Assembly (NCBI GenBank): GCA_963711455.1 | Contig: CAVQEH010000002.1 | Span: forward strand, 496,001-560,000 | Reading direction: 5' to 3' | Source: DATFVA01 sp963711455 | GTDB lineage: Bacteria; Bacteroidota; Ignavibacteria; Ignavibacteriales; Ignavibacteriaceae | Length of the DNA stretch: 64,000 nt | In this document: in pieces, positions 19,101 to 26,369 of the stretch | How positions within the stretch are numbered: position 1 is the stretch's first letter | Layout of the letters: each line of letters begins with the position of its first letter | The notes under the pieces: model-generated | Database searches by the model: none | Told to the model about the DNA's origin: nothing | Seen by the model: only the letters and a program-made list of their open reading frames with translations | Translations under genes and position numbers: made by a program

Positions 19101-19338
19101 TGTAAACCGGATCCAGAATATGAGAAAGGATTCAGGTTTTGAGGTAATTGATAAAATAAAAATAGAATTTAACGGCAGTGATAAAATTATTGATGCTGTA
19201 AATTCATTTAGAGATTACGTTTCAAATGAAACTCTTGCGGTTGAGTTAATTCAAAAAGAATCAATAAATGGTAATATCGGACAAAATTGGAATATCGGGG
19301 AGTATTCGTGCTCCATTCGGATTTTAAAGGTTAATTAA
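16192..19338 (+). CDS. ileS: Isoleucyl-tRNA synthetase, type 2, with GIHH signature
   Basis: A 1048-residue class I synthetase that charges tRNA-Ile. Its length, lack of the C-terminal zinc finger typical of type 1, and motifs such as GWDTHGLPVE place it in the eukaryote-like IleRS2 group. KMSKS is intact at residues 596-600 and the editing domain (WTTTPWTL near 225) is present. The HIGH motif is altered: where canonical enzymes read HxGH this one reads Gly55-Ile56-His57-His58 (bases 16354-16365). A GxHH swap in IleRS2 is reported to give extreme mupirocin resistance with normal catalysis. It lies in the housekeeping operon, eight bases after the preceding gene. Confidence 0.96.
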   Translation: MFKQYPDKINYLEIEERILEFWDKNKIFEKSISSRDRSKSFTFYEGPPTANGKPGIHHVISRTLKDLVCRYKTLQGYRVERKGGWDTHGLPVEIEVEKKLGIKHKSEVIDYGIEKYNQACRESVFTYLDLWEKMTRRMGYWIDLSSAYITLKNDYIESVWWALKTLFDKGLIYKDYKIVPQDPKSETVLSSHELALGYRETKDPSVYVLFKIKNSDDYFLVWTTTPWTLISNVALAVGSDIDYVKIKHKEKNIILAKERLSVIDGEYEIIQVFKGSKLEKTEYEQLLPYIKTDKKAFYVVTGDFVSTEDGSGIVHIAPAFGADDYEVSKKYDLPMVQPVTRGGLFTDEITDFKGEFVKDADAGIIRKLREEGKLYRKETIVHSYPFSWRHENVPVIYYARESWFIRTTSLADRMVELNKTINWQPPEVGSGRFGNWLEENKDWALSRDRFWATPLPIWVSDGDMLAVGSIEELKKGFIEEDGKRIPVSEIDNIDLHKPFVDKILFEKDGKIYKRTPELIDVWFDSGSMPFAQYHYPFENKELFEKSNFPADFICEGIDQTRGWFYTLHAIATMLFDNVAYKNVIVNELILDKNGLKMSKSKGNSVDPFDLFDKYGADATRWYLVTNSPPWRPTLFDEDSLAEVQRKFFGTLMNTYAFFALYANIDKFTFNEESVPYDERSEIDRWIISMLGSLVAEYRTYMDEYDVTKAARAVASFTIDQLSNWYVRRSRRRFWKSEMNKNKLSAYETLYECLITVSKLTSPFAPFVSEEIYTSLNSITKKEKFESVHLSFFPGVTYRKKDLEDKMDIAQRVVYLTRAMRAKSNLKVRQPLRKIMVVVDDTKRSALEEMKDVILEEVNIKDLIILKDDSDIVNKSAKPNFKSIGPKFGKNVNKIAGMIKELNNEQIAELERGEEVKFEINEETISLKKEDVEIISTEIKGWLVESEEGVTVAIDTELDNNLISEGLAREFVNRIQNMRKDSGFEVIDKIKIEFNGSDKIIDAVNSFRDYVSNETLAVELIQKESINGNIGQNWNIGEYSCSIRILKVN

Positions 19339-19352
19339 TTAAGGAGAGCGTT

Positions 19353-20132
19353 ATGGCTAAGAAATCTACTACGAAGAAATCTTCTTCCAAAAAAACTGCA
19401 AAAACCACTAAAGGTAAATCAGCCGCAATAAAAAAGAAGATTACAATGAAAAAAGCAGCATCATCTGCCGGTAAAAAATTAACAAGCAAAGCTGTTTCAA
19501 AAAAAGCTCCTCTGAAAAAGAAAACAGCAGGAACAACAGGAAAATCTAAAAGTATGACAACGACAAAGAAAACAACTAAACCGAAAACTATAGTAAAAAC
19601 AAAGGAAAAAAAGACTGCTATGCCCAGGAAGAAGAAGATGATAAAGGAAGAAGTGATTAAACAACCGGAAGTCTCGCAGGCCGATAAACAGGCTGAAGAA
19701 CGTGCAAAGGCAATGCAAAAAATTAAAGGTTATAGTAAAAAAGATCTCGAACATTTTAAGCAGATTATTCTTGATAAACGCGACGAAATTATTGAGCAGT
19801 TACAAAACCTTAAAGAGCAAATGCTCGATCCGACAACTGGTGAATATATAAATGAAAATTCTCCTTATTCTCTGCACATGGCAGAGCAGGGAACAGATGC
19901 AATGGAGAGAGAGAAAACTTTCCTGTATGCACAAAGAGAAAATAAATTTCTTGGTTATCTCGAAGATGCTCTTAAAAGGATTGACGCAGGGACTTACGGT
20001 ATTTGTATTGAGTGTATAGAAGAACCTCAGCATTTGTGTGAGAGTTGTCCTTTAATACCTAAAGCCAGACTTGAGGCAGTTCCGCATAGCCAGTTATGTG
20101 TACCTATCAAGCAAAGGCAGGAAAAAAGATAA
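19353..20132 (+). CDS. DksA/TraR-type zinc-finger protein with Lys-rich histone-like N-terminus
   Basis: A 259-residue protein. Residues 1-100 are a Lys/Ala/Thr/Ser-rich tail like histone H1 or Hc1, likely to bind nucleic acid. From about 125 comes the DksA/TraR coiled coil and, at 214-255, a zinc-finger region. Canonical proteins use two CxxC pairs; here C218-x2-C221 is followed by an insertion carrying C229-x2-C232, while the usual last pair is reduced to C249 (CVPI). The metal site may therefore use C218/C221/C229/C232. DksA-type proteins act in the secondary channel of RNA polymerase with ppGpp; whether this fused form does so is unknown. Good ribosome site (AAGGAGAG). Confidence 0.8.
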   Translation: MAKKSTTKKSSSKKTAKTTKGKSAAIKKKITMKKAASSAGKKLTSKAVSKKAPLKKKTAGTTGKSKSMTTTKKTTKPKTIVKTKEKKTAMPRKKKMIKEEVIKQPEVSQADKQAEERAKAMQKIKGYSKKDLEHFKQIILDKRDEIIEQLQNLKEQMLDPTTGEYINENSPYSLHMAEQGTDAMEREKTFLYAQRENKFLGYLEDALKRIDAGTYGICIECIEEPQHLCESCPLIPKARLEAVPHSQLCVPIKQRQEKR

Positions 20133-20165
20133 TATTATGAATAAGAAATTGAATGAGGCAATGAA

Positions 20166-20741
20166 TTGAAAATGTTGTTTGTCCCGGTGATGATTGTTGT
20201 AGCAGATCAAATATCTAAACTACTGGTTAAAGGAATTCCGGCTATTCATTTAAATGGACTATTACCAGGAGAAAAAATTTCCATTGTCGGTAATCTTTTT
20301 AACATCACGATGGTTGAAAATCCGGGAATCGCTTTTGGTATTAATTTTGGTCCTGAATTTAAATTACTGATTTCAATTTTTACTCTCATTGCAAGCATAG
20401 GCTTGTTTATTTTCTTCATCAAAATAAGGAACAAAAATTTTGGGTTAAGATTGTCGATTGCTTTAATTCTCGGTGGTGCAATTGGCAATCTGGTTGACCG
20501 CATGTTCTATGGAATCTTTTATGGCTATGCCCCTTTATTTTATGGCAAGGTAGTGGATTTTTTTAATATCCATTTATTTAATATTTATCTGTTCAAGGGT
20601 ACTGTTGGTGACTATGTTTTTAATGTTGCCGATCTTGCTGTAACTGCAGGTATGATCAGCCTATTGTTCGCTTTAAGAAAAAGAAATAAAAATACAATGG
20701 AAGCCGGCATTGAAAATTTTCTGGTAAAAGGTAAGGAATAG
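20166..20741 (+). CDS. lspA: Lipoprotein signal peptidase II, copy 1
   Basis: A 191-residue inner-membrane aspartyl protease that cuts signal peptides of diacylglyceryl-prolipoproteins. Family motifs: DQISKLL at 14-20, ENPGIAFG at 51-58 (usually NxGAAFG), GNLVDRMFYG, the catalytic Asp131 in KVVDFF and Asp156 in FNVADLAV. Four hydrophobic segments are visible. The TTG at 20166 is chosen because GAGG is seven bases upstream; ATG at 20172 is the alternative. It is followed one base later by a second copy of the same gene. Confidence 0.92.
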   Translation: MKMLFVPVMIVVADQISKLLVKGIPAIHLNGLLPGEKISIVGNLFNITMVENPGIAFGINFGPEFKLLISIFTLIASIGLFIFFIKIRNKNFGLRLSIALILGGAIGNLVDRMFYGIFYGYAPLFYGKVVDFFNIHLFNIYLFKGTVGDYVFNVADLAVTAGMISLLFALRKRNKNTMEAGIENFLVKGKE

Positions 20742-20742
20742 T

Positions 20743-21453
20743 TTGCGAATATTATTTATCTCTTTTTTTATTGTAATAGCAGATCAGGTTACGAAATTAC
20801 TTGTTAAAGGGTTTTCAATTCCATTCCTCCATTTTAATTATACGGGAATGTACGAAGGAGAAAAAATTCCTGTTATAGGAAATTTTTTCAGAATAACTTT
20901 TATTGAAAACCCGGGGATGGCTTTTGGCTTTGACCCCGGAATTAATTTTAAATTCTGGATTTCAATTTTTTCTCTCGCCGCAAGCGTTGGTCTCATTATT
21001 TATATTTATATTGTAAGAAACAGAAGATTTAGTTTACGTTTGGCTCTTGCTTTCATTTTAGGCGGCGCAGTAGGAAACCTGATTGACCGCATGTTCTATG
21101 GGGTTTTTTATGGTTATGCCCCTGTATTTTATGGTAGAGTTGTAGACTTTTTTGATGTGGATTTTTTTGATTTTTCTATTTTCGGAAGAAGCTATGACAG
21201 GTGGCCAATATTTAATATCGCCGATGCTGCTGTAACAATCGGTGTTTTTATCCTTATTCTCTTTTACAAAAAGAATACTGAAGAAAGTGGGATGATAGAA
21301 TCTTTTGAAACGACATCCGGTGAAGCAATTACAGTAGAAAACGATAGCTCCAGGCCGGAAAACCGAACACAGGAAAATTCATTAAAAGAATCCTCACAGG
21401 AAAATAAAAAAGAAGATGGCGAAACTGATCAGGGAAAAGAAATACCGCTTTGA
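20743..21453 (+). CDS. lspA: Lipoprotein signal peptidase II, copy 2 with hydrophilic tail
   Basis: A 236-residue paralogue of the preceding gene, starting with TTG one base after its stop. The same motifs are kept: DQVTKLL, ENPGMAFG, NLIDRMFYG, Asp135 in RVVDFF and Asp161 in FNIADAAV, so it should be active. It differs by a longer loop after the first helix and by a C-terminal cytoplasmic tail of about 50 residues rich in Glu, Ser, Asn and Lys, absent from copy 1. The rluD-type gene starts inside this tail in another frame. The pair is a tandem duplication; functional division between the copies cannot be read here. Confidence 0.9.
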   Translation: MRILFISFFIVIADQVTKLLVKGFSIPFLHFNYTGMYEGEKIPVIGNFFRITFIENPGMAFGFDPGINFKFWISIFSLAASVGLIIYIYIVRNRRFSLRLALAFILGGAVGNLIDRMFYGVFYGYAPVFYGRVVDFFDVDFFDFSIFGRSYDRWPIFNIADAAVTIGVFILILFYKKNTEESGMIESFETTSGEAITVENDSSRPENRTQENSLKESSQENKKEDGETDQGKEIPL

Positions 21454-22402
21454 AGTCCCGCCGGGGAAAAAGAAAGAACGCCTCGATCTCTTCCTTACTA
21501 ATTCAATTGAAAATGCCACACGCTCAAAAGTTCAGAAATTAATTGAAGCGGATCTTGTAATAGTTAACGGCAAGTTTGTCAAATCGAGTTATCTTGTTCA
21601 GCCGGAAGATATAATAGAAGCAACACACCCGGTAACTCCGCGGCCTGAGAAAGCTGAGCCGGAGGAAATCCCTTTAGATATTGTGTTTGAAGACGAATAT
21701 TTAATTGTTGTGAACAAACCAGCAGGAATGGTTGCGCACCCTGCTTACGCAAATTATACGGGCACACTTGTTAATGCGCTCCTCCATCATTCTGCAAAAC
21801 TTAGTAATGTTAATGAACCGGGCAGACCGGGAATAGTTCACCGGATTGATAAAAATACCAGCGGTCTTTTAGTTGTAGCTAAAGATGATTGGACACACGC
21901 CAAGCTTGCTTACCAGTTTTCAAAACACACGACAGAAAGGGAATACCAGGCAATAGTTTGGGGAATTTTTAAAGAGAAAAAAGGAGAAATAAATTTTAAT
22001 ATTACCCGCAGCAAATCCGACAGAAAAAAATTTTCAGTCTCGGATTCAGAAGGAAAAGAAGCTTTAACTTTTTTTGAGGTAATTGAAGAATTTGAATTTA
22101 CTTCATTACTAAAATTAAATTTAAAAACCGGAAGAACTCACCAGATAAGGGTGCATCTTTCGGCGATTAACCATCCTATTTTTGGTGATGCAACATATGG
22201 CGGTACGAAAATAGTTTATGGTTCAGCACTTCCTAAAATTAAAAACAGGGTAGAAAATCTTTTTAAAATTATTCCGCGCCAGGCATTGCACGCCAAAACT
22301 CTCGGCTTTGAACATCCACACACAAAACAATTCATGCGATTCGATTCAGAATTACCCGATGATATGAAAGAGGTTTTAAAAAAATTGAAATTTAATTCTT
22401 AA
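21416..22402 (+). CDS. rluD: RluD-family 23S rRNA pseudouridine synthase
   Basis: A 328-residue RluA/RluD-family enzyme. An S4 RNA-binding domain occupies about 20-75, then the catalytic domain with VVNKPAGMVAHPA near 98-110, the signature HRIDKNTSGLLVVAK with catalytic Asp145, and LKTGRTHQIRVHL near 237. RluD modifies helix 69 of 23S rRNA; RluA-type substrates are possible. Its ATG lies 38 bases inside the end of the second lspA in a different frame, an overlap that couples their translation. It is the last gene of the run; I see no clear terminator before the cytochrome gene. Confidence 0.9.
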   Translation: MAKLIREKKYRFEVPPGKKKERLDLFLTNSIENATRSKVQKLIEADLVIVNGKFVKSSYLVQPEDIIEATHPVTPRPEKAEPEEIPLDIVFEDEYLIVVNKPAGMVAHPAYANYTGTLVNALLHHSAKLSNVNEPGRPGIVHRIDKNTSGLLVVAKDDWTHAKLAYQFSKHTTEREYQAIVWGIFKEKKGEINFNITRSKSDRKKFSVSDSEGKEALTFFEVIEEFEFTSLLKLNLKTGRTHQIRVHLSAINHPIFGDATYGGTKIVYGSALPKIKNRVENLFKIIPRQALHAKTLGFEHPHTKQFMRFDSELPDDMKEVLKKLKFNS

Positions 22403-22477
22403 TGAATTAAACTTGTCTTTATATTATCAGCTTTTAAACATTTAAGACATACAAAAATATATTTCGAGGAGAGTGTT

Positions 22478-23746
22478 ATGCCTTCCGGATTACCAAAAAC
22501 ATTTGTAATTGGTGTAGTCACCACATTTATAATTATTTTAATTATCTATATTTTTACCCAGCTTCCATCAGGCGGTGAACCGGGTACAAAACAGGTTAGT
22601 GTAAACCTTGCAGATAAATGTTCAACCTGCCATAAAAGGGTTTCTCCGGATATCGTAAACCAATTTGCAAGAAGTACAATGGCAAGATCAGGGGTTAAGT
22701 GTATTGATTGCCACGTTGTTGATAAAGACAATCCTATGGGAGAAGATCACGAGGGATTTTTTATTACTAAAACACCAACACCAAAACAATGCGCCAAATG
22801 TCATCCGGCTGAAACCACTCAATTCGAACATAGCCGTCATAGCGCTCCTGCCTGGATGGCGTTAAGCGGCTCCTCGGACTTTACCGCTGAACAGCAAAAA
22901 TTTGTTAATGATAATATACCTGAAGCAAACAGGGGACCAAATGGAATTGTAACTGCCACAAGAAATTCTTTGTTTGACATTGAGGGACCAATGGTTACTC
23001 CGCTTGCTTGTCAAAGCTGTCATTCAATCGGCAAGCCAAATGCAGATGGTAGTATTGGTAATTGTAATAAATGTCATTTAAGACATGAATTCTCTCTTGG
23101 GCAGGTAAGGAAACCGGAAATTTGTGGTCAGTGTCATCTTGGACCGGATCATCCGCAAATGGAAATTTATGAAGAATCTGCACACGGAGTAATGTACAAA
23201 ACCCAGGGTGAAAACTGGAACTGGGATCAGAAACCCGGAAGATTAACAACTGCCGATATGCCTGCACCAACCTGTGCAACCTGTCATATGAGCGGCTTCG
23301 GAACCCAGGGTACTACTCACGATGTTGGAGAAAGATTATCGAAATTTTTGTTCGCTGCTGTTACCAGTAACAGATTGAATTTTGTAAGCGGAAGAGATGC
23401 GATGAAATCTATTTGCGCTAATTGCCATTCACAAAAATTTGTAGATACTCTTTATGCAAAAGCTGATAGTGTTACTGCTTTCGTTAATGTAAAAGTTAAG
23501 GAAGCTTCCGATATAATTAATGGTTTAATAAAAGACGGAATTATTACCTCCGATCCATTTGTTAATCAGATAAGCTTTGATGCTTTTGATCTGTGGCATT
23601 ATTACGGTAGATCAGCAAAGTTTGCGGCTTATATGCAGGGACCGGATTTTGTTCAATGGCACGGTGTGTACCCTCTTCTTAAAGAGTTGAATAAAGTAAA
23701 AGAAGATGCTGCAAAATTGAGAAAAGAACATGGAGGAAGAAAATAA
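22478..23746 (+). CDS. Octaheme cytochrome c of the hydroxylamine oxidoreductase family
   Basis: A 422-residue protein with an N-terminal membrane anchor (residues 8-28) and a periplasmic domain holding eight CxxCH motifs (Cys at 48, 75, 105, 178, 196, 216, 266, 313). Spacing and the segments YEESAHGVMYKT (232-243), HMSGFGTQGTTHDVGERLS (270-288) and MQGPDFVQWHG near the C-terminus fit the HAO/octaheme nitrite-reductase superfamily. Members interconvert hydroxylamine, hydrazine, nitric oxide, nitrite or ammonium. It is shorter than classical HAO. Whether the Tyr that cross-links heme P460 is present needs an alignment; without it such enzymes act mainly as reductases. Strong GAGGAGAG ribosome site; the next gene follows directly and is probably its membrane partner. 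Confidence 0.85.
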   Translation: MPSGLPKTFVIGVVTTFIIILIIYIFTQLPSGGEPGTKQVSVNLADKCSTCHKRVSPDIVNQFARSTMARSGVKCIDCHVVDKDNPMGEDHEGFFITKTPTPKQCAKCHPAETTQFEHSRHSAPAWMALSGSSDFTAEQQKFVNDNIPEANRGPNGIVTATRNSLFDIEGPMVTPLACQSCHSIGKPNADGSIGNCNKCHLRHEFSLGQVRKPEICGQCHLGPDHPQMEIYEESAHGVMYKTQGENWNWDQKPGRLTTADMPAPTCATCHMSGFGTQGTTHDVGERLSKFLFAAVTSNRLNFVSGRDAMKSICANCHSQKFVDTLYAKADSVTAFVNVKVKEASDIINGLIKDGIITSDPFVNQISFDAFDLWHYYGRSAKFAAYMQGPDFVQWHGVYPLLKELNKVKEDAAKLRKEHGGRK

Positions 23747-23747
23747 A

Positions 23748-24626
23748 ATGGATAATGTTGAAATCTTCCATCTTGCAAATGTTCATTTGCCAATGGAGAA
23801 GAACCGTTTGCTATTAATATTTGTAGGGATAAATCTTTTTTTTACAGGGATAGATGTTGCGCTTGCTCATTCAATAAATCATTTTGTGCCTGTATATGAA
23901 TGGATACCGATTTTCTATTTTCCGGTTGGAGCAATTTCGTGTTTCATAATTTCTTTTCAGCCGGAACCTAGAAAATGGGCGGCACTTGTTCATATAACTT
24001 TGATGTCAATTGGGATATTAGTGGGAGTGCTTGGAACAGCTTTTCATCTTAACGCAATTCTAAATCCATTTGGAAGCCTGACATGGTCCTGGGTGGTTTT
24101 CGGTTCACCAATTCTTGCGCCGCTTGCTTTTGCGGGAATATCATTGTTAGGACTTTATGCAATTACTGAAGAAGTGGAAGGGCAGGAGGGTATTTTAAAT
24201 GTGCCTGGTCTTGGAACGTTTCGTGCACCAATTTCAAGAGCAAAACATTTTCTCTGGCTTGTCGGACTTGGATTTGGTGCAAGCGCATTAACCTCAATTA
24301 TTGATCATGCTCAATATGGTTATACCATTTATAAAATGATTGCAATTGTTTTTGGAATATTTGCAACTTCTGTTGTACTTACAATCGCATTGTCAAAGGA
24401 ATGGACGAAAAGAGATGAGCTTGTTTATTTCTGGACTATGATTACTGCGATTGTTGTCGGTGTTATGGGATTTGGATTTCATCTTTCCGCCGATTTAGCC
24501 GGAACCGGAGAACTCAGCCTTGAACGGATGCTCGTCTTCGCTCCTGTGTTTGCCCCTTTATTATATGGTGACCTTGGAATGCTGGGATTGCTTGTAGTTG
24601 CTGAACAAAAACGAAAAGTTATATGA
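23748..24626 (+). CDS. Eight-helix membrane protein with internal duplication, partner of octaheme cytochrome
   Basis: A 292-residue inner-membrane protein; ATG at 23748 follows the cytochrome stop by one base (an in-frame ATG at 23730 overlaps it). The sequence is two related four-helix halves, about 20-142 and 165-286. They share VGVLGTAFHLNA / VGVMGFGFHLSA and the following F-x2-P-x2-APL...LGL pattern. Each half has one His at the end of its first helix (His41, His187) and one in its third (His100, His245), 59 and 58 residues apart, a layout suited to bis-His heme b. I infer a quinol/quinone-linked electron carrier for the octaheme enzyme. I do not recognise a named family; NrfD- or NrfH-like origin is not visible. 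Confidence 0.65.
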   Translation: MDNVEIFHLANVHLPMEKNRLLLIFVGINLFFTGIDVALAHSINHFVPVYEWIPIFYFPVGAISCFIISFQPEPRKWAALVHITLMSIGILVGVLGTAFHLNAILNPFGSLTWSWVVFGSPILAPLAFAGISLLGLYAITEEVEGQEGILNVPGLGTFRAPISRAKHFLWLVGLGFGASALTSIIDHAQYGYTIYKMIAIVFGIFATSVVLTIALSKEWTKRDELVYFWTMITAIVVGVMGFGFHLSADLAGTGELSLERMLVFAPVFAPLLYGDLGMLGLLVVAEQKRKVI

Positions 24627-24743
24627 TAAAAAGTTGAGTCATAGCTTATAACTGAATTTCGTAGTAAATGGATGAGAAATAGGTTTTTTAATTTTGTTTT
24701 ATAAAATACTTATCTTTTGATACCTGAATAAAAAGAATCTGTT

Positions 24744-26156
24744 ATGTTTATTTACAATACTCTAACACGTAAAAAAGAAGAATTTAAACCAATCGATCCG
24801 CCTGATGTTAAAATGTACGTTTGCGGACCTACTGTGTATGATTATTTCCACATCGGGAATGCACGCTCTTTTGTCATGGCAGATATAATAAGAAAATATC
24901 TTATTTATAAAGGCTACAAAGTTACTTACGCAATGAACCTGACCGATGTCGATGATAAGATAATAAAAAAATCAAATGAGCAGAAGAAAAATGCGGATGA
25001 AATAGCTGAACATTATATAAATTCTTTTTTTGAAGATGCCGACAGGCTTAAAATTAAAAGAGCTGATATTTATCCCAAAGCAACTGCACATATTAACGAT
25101 ATAATCTCAATGATAAAAAAGCTTGAAGAGAAAGGTATTGCATATAACGTTAATGGAAATGTTTTCTATGATGTTTCAAAATTTAAGGCTTATGGGAAAC
25201 TCAGCGGAAAAAAAATCGATGAGCTTGAATCAGGGGCTAGGATAGAAATAAATGAAGAGAAAAAAAATCCTCTCGATTTTTCCTTATGGAAGAAGGCGAA
25301 GGAAGGCGAGCCGTTCTGGGATAGTCCCTGGGGAAATGGTCGTCCCGGCTGGCACATTGAATGCTCTGCAATGAGCTGCAAGCATCTCGGTGATAATTTT
25401 GATATTCACGCCGGAGGTAATGATCTCATATTTCCACATCACGAAAATGAAATTGCTCAAAGTGAAGGAGCAAATGATAAAAAGTTTGTCAACTATTGGA
25501 TTCACTTCGGGTTCCTGAATATTAATGAAGAAAAAATGTCAAAATCTCTCGGTAATTTTTTTACCGCAAGAGATGTTCTTCAAAAATATCCTGCGGAAGC
25601 ATTAAGGATGTTATACGCCCAGGCTCATTACGGAGGTCCTTTAAACTTTGCTGAGGAATTACTTGCAGGTGCTCAAAAAGGGCTGGAGAAATTAAATAAT
25701 CTTGTAGAAAAAATTGAACAGGAAATAAAAAATTCTGATGGAAAAAATAATCCCGAATTCGATTTCAAAAAATTCTATGATGCATTTGAAGCTGCAATGG
25801 ATGATGATTTTAATACTCCTCAGGCTGTTGCTGTAATTTTTGATTTTACAAAAGAAGTAAATCGTGTTATTGCTGAGAATGAAAATATTGGTAAAGAATT
25901 TTATACTAAGGTAAAAGATTTTTTGAATAAAACTGCTGTTGATGTTTTAGGCATACTTGATTTCGATTCTTTCAAAAAAACAGGTGATGGAAAACTTGAA
26001 GGTGAATTAATAGAATTATTAATAAGATTAAGACAGGATGCAAAGCTTGAAAAGAACTTTAAACTTGCAGATTTGATCCGGGATGAATTAAAAGAAATTG
26101 GAATTTTATTACAGGACAGCAAAGAAAAAACCACATATAAAAAATTAAATAGATAA
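24744..26156 (+). CDS. cysS: Cysteinyl-tRNA synthetase
   Basis: A 470-residue class I synthetase that charges tRNA-Cys. The zinc and cysteine site begins at Cys27 in YVCGPTVYD, the HIGH motif is HIGN (36-39), GWHIECSAMS near 210 and GGNDLIFPHHENEIAQSEGA near 230 supply the other zinc ligands, and KMSKSLGNF near 270 is the KMSKS loop. The length is typical. It stands at the head of a short set with a small unknown gene and a YgjP-type protease. A TATCTTTTG sequence about 25 bases upstream could be part of the promoter but its spacing is off. Confidence 0.96.
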   Translation: MFIYNTLTRKKEEFKPIDPPDVKMYVCGPTVYDYFHIGNARSFVMADIIRKYLIYKGYKVTYAMNLTDVDDKIIKKSNEQKKNADEIAEHYINSFFEDADRLKIKRADIYPKATAHINDIISMIKKLEEKGIAYNVNGNVFYDVSKFKAYGKLSGKKIDELESGARIEINEEKKNPLDFSLWKKAKEGEPFWDSPWGNGRPGWHIECSAMSCKHLGDNFDIHAGGNDLIFPHHENEIAQSEGANDKKFVNYWIHFGFLNINEEKMSKSLGNFFTARDVLQKYPAEALRMLYAQAHYGGPLNFAEELLAGAQKGLEKLNNLVEKIEQEIKNSDGKNNPEFDFKKFYDAFEAAMDDDFNTPQAVAVIFDFTKEVNRVIAENENIGKEFYTKVKDFLNKTAVDVLGILDFDSFKKTGDGKLEGELIELLIRLRQDAKLEKNFKLADLIRDELKEIGILLQDSKEKTTYKKLNR

Positions 26157-26165
26157 AGGTTATTT

Positions 26166-26369
26166 TTGGAAAAGGTGGTTCATGAGTATAATTCATTTAA
26201 AGAAGCGGATGAAGCTGAAAGAGAATTCTGGCGTAATGCTTCGGTAGAATTTAAATTTAAAACTCTTGAAGCGATTCGTTATGCTTATTATAGTTTATTC
26301 AATAAGGATATTAAAGGTATCGAAAAAGTTGTGAAAATAAGTAAGCTGCATGACGAAGAACAGGATTAG
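26166..26369 (+). CDS. Small conserved-looking protein, unknown
   Basis: A 67-residue, highly charged helical protein starting with TTG, with AAAGG seven bases upstream, nine bases after the cysS stop. It has the pattern FKEADEAEREFWRNAS...TLEAIRYAYYSLF, which faintly recalls small proteins that accompany nucleotidyltransferase-type toxin genes, but no such partner lies next to it. Its last 20 bases overlap the start of the next gene. I cannot assign a function. Confidence 0.5.
   Translation: MEKVVHEYNSFKEADEAEREFWRNASVEFKFKTLEAIRYAYYSLFNKDIKGIEKVVKISKLHDEEQD

Noticed and set aside
19497..19754. Open minus-strand frame across the Lys-rich DksA N-terminus
   Set aside because: It is the mirror of low-complexity AAA/AAG codons (Phe/Leu/Cys-rich product) with no start signal; a shadow.
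24627..24743. TATCTTTTG upstream of cysS as promoter
   Set aside because: One base too many for TAnnTTTG and no -35-like box at 17 bases; left out of the feature list.
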